A stretch of DNA of 64,000 nt from Ridgeia piscesae (lineage: Eukaryota; Annelida; Polychaeta; Sabellida; Siboglinidae), in contig JAODUO010000056.1 of NCBI GenBank assembly GCA_025642075.2, forward strand, positions 632,501 to 696,500, written 5' to 3'. Made by a program: the position numbers and the translations under genes. This document shows, piece by piece, positions 60,528-64,000 of this stretch. The number at the start of each line of letters is the position of its first letter. Position 1 is the stretch's first letter. The notes beneath the pieces were generated by a model that saw nothing but the letters and a program-made list of their open reading frames with translations, was not told the origin of the DNA and ran no database searches.

Positions 60528-63500
60528 TAGCTGGTTCTTATCCTGCTTTCGCCAGCAAGGGAAGAGTGTGGGGAAGAATACGGGAGGCGCGAGGTGTGGC
60601 TGCACAGAGGGCTTCGGCGTCATATGCTGTCGGTATCTACCAAGGACTTCCGTCAATGTTCTAGGCAGTCAGCATTTATCATTTATTTTCAGGTTTGTAA
60701 TAGACCAGCAAAGTGATGTGAGGGTGATTTTCAAACGGTGGTGAGAGGCAGTAGACCCGGTGTCTGGCTGACACTGCTTAGTGTCAAATTCCCAGATAAG
60801 TTGCCAGATGCTCTAATAATAACGTTCTGCAATTTAACTCCGTTAACCACTCTTGTAATGGTGCGTGTTTGACACGATTTAAGCTACTTGTCAACGAGAT
60901 CACAAACCTCAGATGGCAAGTAGACAAGAAACCTTTTTGTTTATTGAGAATACAAACCCCAGTTAGCAAATTAATGGACACGCACTCTTGTTTATGTAGA
61001 GTACAAACCCCATGCAATTGGCAAATGGACACGAAACCTTTTGTTTTATACAAAGGCCAAATGGCAGTGACAAAAAAACGTTGTCTTTGTCGAGGTTCAA
61101 CGATTTGCTCTAAATGAAGGCAGTTTAGTTTGGTCTGGTCTGGCCTGGCCTGGCCTGGCCTGGCCTGGCCTGGCCTGGCCTGGCCTGGCCTGGCCTGGCC
61201 TGGCCTGGCCTGGCCTGGCCTGGCCTGGCCTGGCCTGGCCTGGCCTGGCCTGGCCTGGCCTGGCCTGGTCTGGTCTGTATTTTACTATTTTTGGTCTGAT
61301 TTCGGAACAGTCACGTGCTCGGTTTCTGTCCCGTTATGATATACCCCTGGGTCTCATATTAAACACATCTTCGTTGTCAGATATTTCTGACACTTGGAGC
61401 AAATGACATATATAAACTTGCAACAAACCTATTTGTTGCGAATTAAAACGAAGCAAACACATTACGTTTTTGACAGATACTTCGAAAGCGAACGTATACG
61501 TCGTAACTACAAGGTGCCATATCGGCACGGTGAGGTAAACAACCGTGATATTTCAGTTTAACTGAACTATTGTAAGCAACATGTCTTAGGTCTTAGGTGG
61601 TTTACCTCCAAACCGCCCAAACTTGGGGTAACGCAGGAGTTGTCCTTCTCTCTAGAATTAGTGAGTCCACTACAGGTTACACATTTACCCCCTGTGTGGG
61701 ATCTTTTACTTCCCCTAGCACAGACACCAGATAAAAGGGACCACCCTCTTGAACCACCGTCCCCTCGATTGACAGTCCGGCGCTCTACCGCGCGACCACC
61801 GCTCCCCACATGTGTACATTAATCAGGTGTGGACCTGTATGTATCGTCGGTTGTGCTGTTGCCATTTCAAAGACAAAAACATGCATATTTCAGAATCCAC
61901 GCATGAGCCAAATGGTTTATGTCGACGTCTACAGCTATTGTTACCTCAACGAACCAGACAATGCGTGTAACTGTCAGGCGCCACTGCGATGGCATTCAAA
62001 ACGAGCTGTGCATCGCATTAACATTTCCGTTATTAACTGCGAATGCGAGATCAATGCAGTTTTTGGTGCCTTTACATTAATAGCCTGTGTTTGAATGACA
62101 CATGGAGCAGAGCCGCTGCCTTTTAGTTCGGTTGCCGTAGTAATTACAAATAACAAAAAACATGGGGAATATTCTTCAATGTCGGAAGTAAATAAGCGGC
62201 CACCTCAAAACATCGTTGTTTAACACGACACAGCAGGGTTGACAGCTGTGACGTCGCTGTTTTGACACCGCCCCTAAGTGCTGACGATCGATATCACGGT
62301 TGATAGCACTGATACATATATTATGACATTGCTGCAGTCGTGTCCTGTCCTGTCGCCTCCACGTCACGTCCCCATGTCTCCAATGTACATGCGCAGTCAG
62401 GTCGTCTATATGTGTGGTGTGGTGTGGTGTGGTGTGGTGTGGTGTGGTGTGGTGTGGTGTGGTGTGGTGTGCGTGTGCGTGTGCGTGTGCGTGTGCGTGT
62501 GCGTGTGCGTGTGCGTGTGTGTCGTCTGTTCAGAATACCGAAGGTCAGATACAGACAGTGTAAAATGAGGTTCGGGTCCCTCGATAGGTCATAGTCTTGG
62601 TAGTCTACTAATACACTACCAAGTTGGCTAATAATGATCACATTGCTATACGATTGGCATAGGGGTAGACCTCAGAATCATTGTATCAGTGTCGACTTCG
62701 TATAGAGCACGCAAGCCTCGTCTGTCGCCGCGTCTGTCGCCACAACGTCATTATGCTATATTGCCATTTTCATTCATCATCCGGGCGCCAACGACTCGTT
62801 CTTTCGCATACGGACGTTACCGCCGCAGCAGAAGCCTCCGTTGGACTTGTTGTAGGTTTTCACCTAACAAAACCTAATCTAGAAGATCGAATCTATTGTG
62901 CAGAATAGTTAAGAATTTATAAATTGTTTGCGTATTGCAGACATGTTGACTTTGGATATGTTTACCGACTACGAGGCGGGGACCAGTTGTTTTTAGTCTG
63001 GTTAAGTATCGTTTAAAACTAGCCGAAAACGAGAATCACTTGCGTACCTTACTCCTAGTAACAAATCAATATTGCAGGTGGCGTTTTTTTCCCCAACAAA
63101 TATTAGCCGCGCGCGCGTCGTTCCTGCGATTGCTAAGTTATGCTTTACATACTCATTACATTTTACGTTCCGCACAACTGAATTTAGGTTTATCGATGAG
63201 AATGTTGTGCTCAAAGTACAAACCGCAGGAGGAAATCTTTAACATGCACAATACGCCAACCCGATAATAGTTATATATCTATCTACACTTCCTGTTACAA
63301 CGTCCGTACCGACACTGTTCGTTAACATTCGGCCTAGTAGATATCGACACTGTTCGTAGCCAATCGGCCTAGTAGATATGCTCTCCGCGTTGTCATCGAC
63401 GGCAGCAAAATGGCGGGGTCTCTGGGAAAGAGAATAACTCAAGACTAGCGACCCCTTTATTGTAAATATTCTAATTATCCATCTGTTATTTCTCTCGAGT

Positions 63501-63864
63501 ATAGCAAACTGTTTCCAACATACAAGACATGATAATATCAATATATTATATTGTGTAATGTGTTTTAGAAGCTGCGCTAATGACGAAGTTAACCTAAACT
63601 AAGACTTCCGTGTTTATTGCAGCGCTCTCTACTCTTATAGTTGGCGTGGTACGTTGTAGATACGAGTCGGTGATGTACACGTGTCTGGCGCCCTACCCCA
63701 GCCTAGTGCCCCGGGGAGTGTCTGTGGCGACGTCCCACTGTGCCAGGGAGCCTCCCAACTACCTGCCTGTTGTCGCGCCGGTCGAGGCACCTACAATGTC
63801 GGACTTCGTCGTGTGTGTAACGCCCCTCAACTACAGGTTCGACCGCTACCTGCAGCTGACGGAG
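56577..63864 (+). CDS. GT92 (DUF23) glycosyltransferase, 5' part, continues past window
   Basis: Family 92 glycosyltransferases are Golgi type II membrane enzymes. The studied nematode member adds galactose to N-glycan core fucose; substrate here is unknown. Exon 1 (56577-57049) starts [17 protein letters not shown], a basic N-terminus followed by a membrane anchor ending near [10 protein letters not shown] stem and a domain with [20 protein letters not shown] and [12 protein letters not shown] follow. It ends in phase 2 at CGAAG|GTGAGT. Exon 2 (63660-63864) joins in phase after GTTGTAG, giving [12 protein letters not shown]. It continues with [18 protein letters not shown] and [21 protein letters not shown], which is the family's FxVCVxPL entry to the catalytic domain. 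The donor is GAG|GTACGT. The catalytic DxD region must lie to the right. The start was chosen at 56577 because it places the anchor near the N-terminus; the frame is open 67 codons further upstream. An acceptor at 63622 is also possible but does not match the phase. Confidence 0.85.
58229..58632. repeat. GT-rich compound array in GT92 intron
   Basis: GTGTGCGT octamers, then GTGTG pentamers, a GT run, and GTGCGT hexamers follow in succession. Long open frames on both strands are artefacts. Confidence 0.95.
58640..58757. mobile_element. hAT-like element end
   Basis: Repeated AAATACAAATAC and TATTTAAATAC words end in TTTGACCCCCATGTCTG. Its reverse complement starts CAGACATGGGGGTCAAA, resembling the CAG-G-GGTCAAA ends and ATTTGTATTT interiors of common non-autonomous hAT elements. 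Only one end is seen; the left side is replaced by the GT array. Confidence 0.4.
59971..60027. repeat. (TA)n microsatellite
   Basis: Pure TA dinucleotide run inside the GT92 intron. Confidence 0.95.
60190..60415 (+). repeat. Dispersed repeat, copy 1 (possible LINE tail)
   Basis: Shares TAGAGCACGCAAG(T/C)CTCGTCTG, CCAACGACT and GG(T/G)TT(T/C)CACC blocks with 62695-62880. [15 protein letters not shown] just upstream resembles the ...WNxLP tail of LINE polymerases. Confidence 0.55.
60474..60527. repeat. (CACG)n microsatellite
   Basis: CACG tetranucleotide run with one interruption (GCAGCGCA). Confidence 0.95.
61131..61276. repeat. (TGGCC)n pentanucleotide array
   Basis: About 27 copies of TGGCC, flanked on both sides by TGGTC variants. 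Strongly GC-rich against its AT-rich surroundings. Confidence 0.97.
61638..61811 (-). mobile_element. tRNA-derived SINE, copy 2
   Basis: On the minus strand: GTGGGGAGCGGTGGTCGCGC, TAGAGCGCCGGACTGTCAATC, GGACGGTGGTTCAAGAG (B box), TATCTGGTGTCTGTG, AAAAGATCCCACAC, CTGTAGTGGACTCACTAATT. It matches the copy at 24013-24242 in order and sequence but lacks about 60 bp between the B box and the TATCTGGTGTC block. It lies antisense in the GT92 intron. Confidence 0.85.
62412..62521. repeat. (GTGTG)n then (GTGCGT)n array
   Basis: About ten GGTGT pentamers followed by about eight GTGCGT hexamers. The same two motifs also occur in the 58229-58632 array. Confidence 0.95.
62695..62880 (+). repeat. Dispersed repeat, copy 2
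   Basis: Partner of 60190-60415, same orientation, with an extra CGTCTGTCGCC duplication. The translated pieces ARKPRL and FSPNK are shared between copies. Confidence 0.55.
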
Positions 63865-63865
63865 G

Positions 63866-63992
63866 TACGTCACGTCACGTCACGTCACGTCACGTCACGT
63901 CACGTCACGTCACGTCACGTCACGTCACGTCACGTCACGTCACGTCACGTCACGTCACGTCACGTCACGTCACGTCACGCCACGCCACGTCA
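63866..63992. repeat. (ACGTC)n array starting at the GT92 exon 2 donor
   Basis: The splice donor GTACGT at 63865 runs straight into about 24 copies of a CACGT/ACGTC pentamer, with two CACGC variants near the right end. Each copy contains CGTCA, the complement of the CRE half-site TGACG. Confidence 0.97.
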
Positions 63993-64000
63993 CAACTCGT

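Noticed and set aside
63623..63659. Upstream acceptor TTTATTGCAG for GT92 exon 2
   Set aside because: It leaves the reading frame out of phase with exon 1, while the acceptor at 63658-63659 joins in phase and preserves HGRRYESV continuity.

Overview
This is animal nuclear DNA, AT-leaning, with split genes (GT..AG introns), non-LTR retrotransposon debris, tRNA-derived SINEs and very heavy simple-sequence content. No bacterial operon, CRISPR array or viral genome is visible. The repeat content and the GT92-type glycosyltransferase suggest a lophotrochozoan invertebrate, perhaps a mollusc; that placement is inference.

Three genes can be read from conserved protein sequence. (1) 7991-11385, plus strand: the 3' part of a TMEM26-family membrane protein. 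Its upstream exons are not recognised, one exon carries a frame break, and a short conserved segment is missing. (2) 34748 down to 26040, minus strand: a complete nine-exon IMPACT homologue (RWD plus UPF0029 domains). All exon phases agree and give 325 residues, close to the human protein (about 320). (3) 56577 to beyond the right edge, plus strand: the first two coding exons of a GT92 (DUF23) glycosyltransferase with a type II membrane anchor.

The rest is accessory sequence. Transposon remains include at least eight non-LTR retrotransposon fragments, a Ty3/gypsy RNase H fragment, two copies of one tRNA-derived SINE, a decayed 1.6-kb inverted-repeat element, and a 108-bp palindromic MITE with a perfect 8-bp target-site duplication. 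Tandem arrays include a 45-bp minisatellite inside the last IMPACT intron, a 27-bp satellite with alternating monomers, an 8-bp array that looks like an amplified tRNA A box, and three and a half near-identical copies of a 1,376-bp unit containing a LINE endonuclease segment. Many microsatellites are also present.

The most interesting pattern is that all three genes have an array just downstream of a splice donor. It starts 0-1 bp away in the GT92 gene, about 16 bp in IMPACT and about 105 bp in TMEM26. In IMPACT the exon frame continues open through the donor into the array for about 500 codons, so intron retention would encode a long 15-residue-repeat tail. Nothing links the three genes functionally; they are neighbours only.
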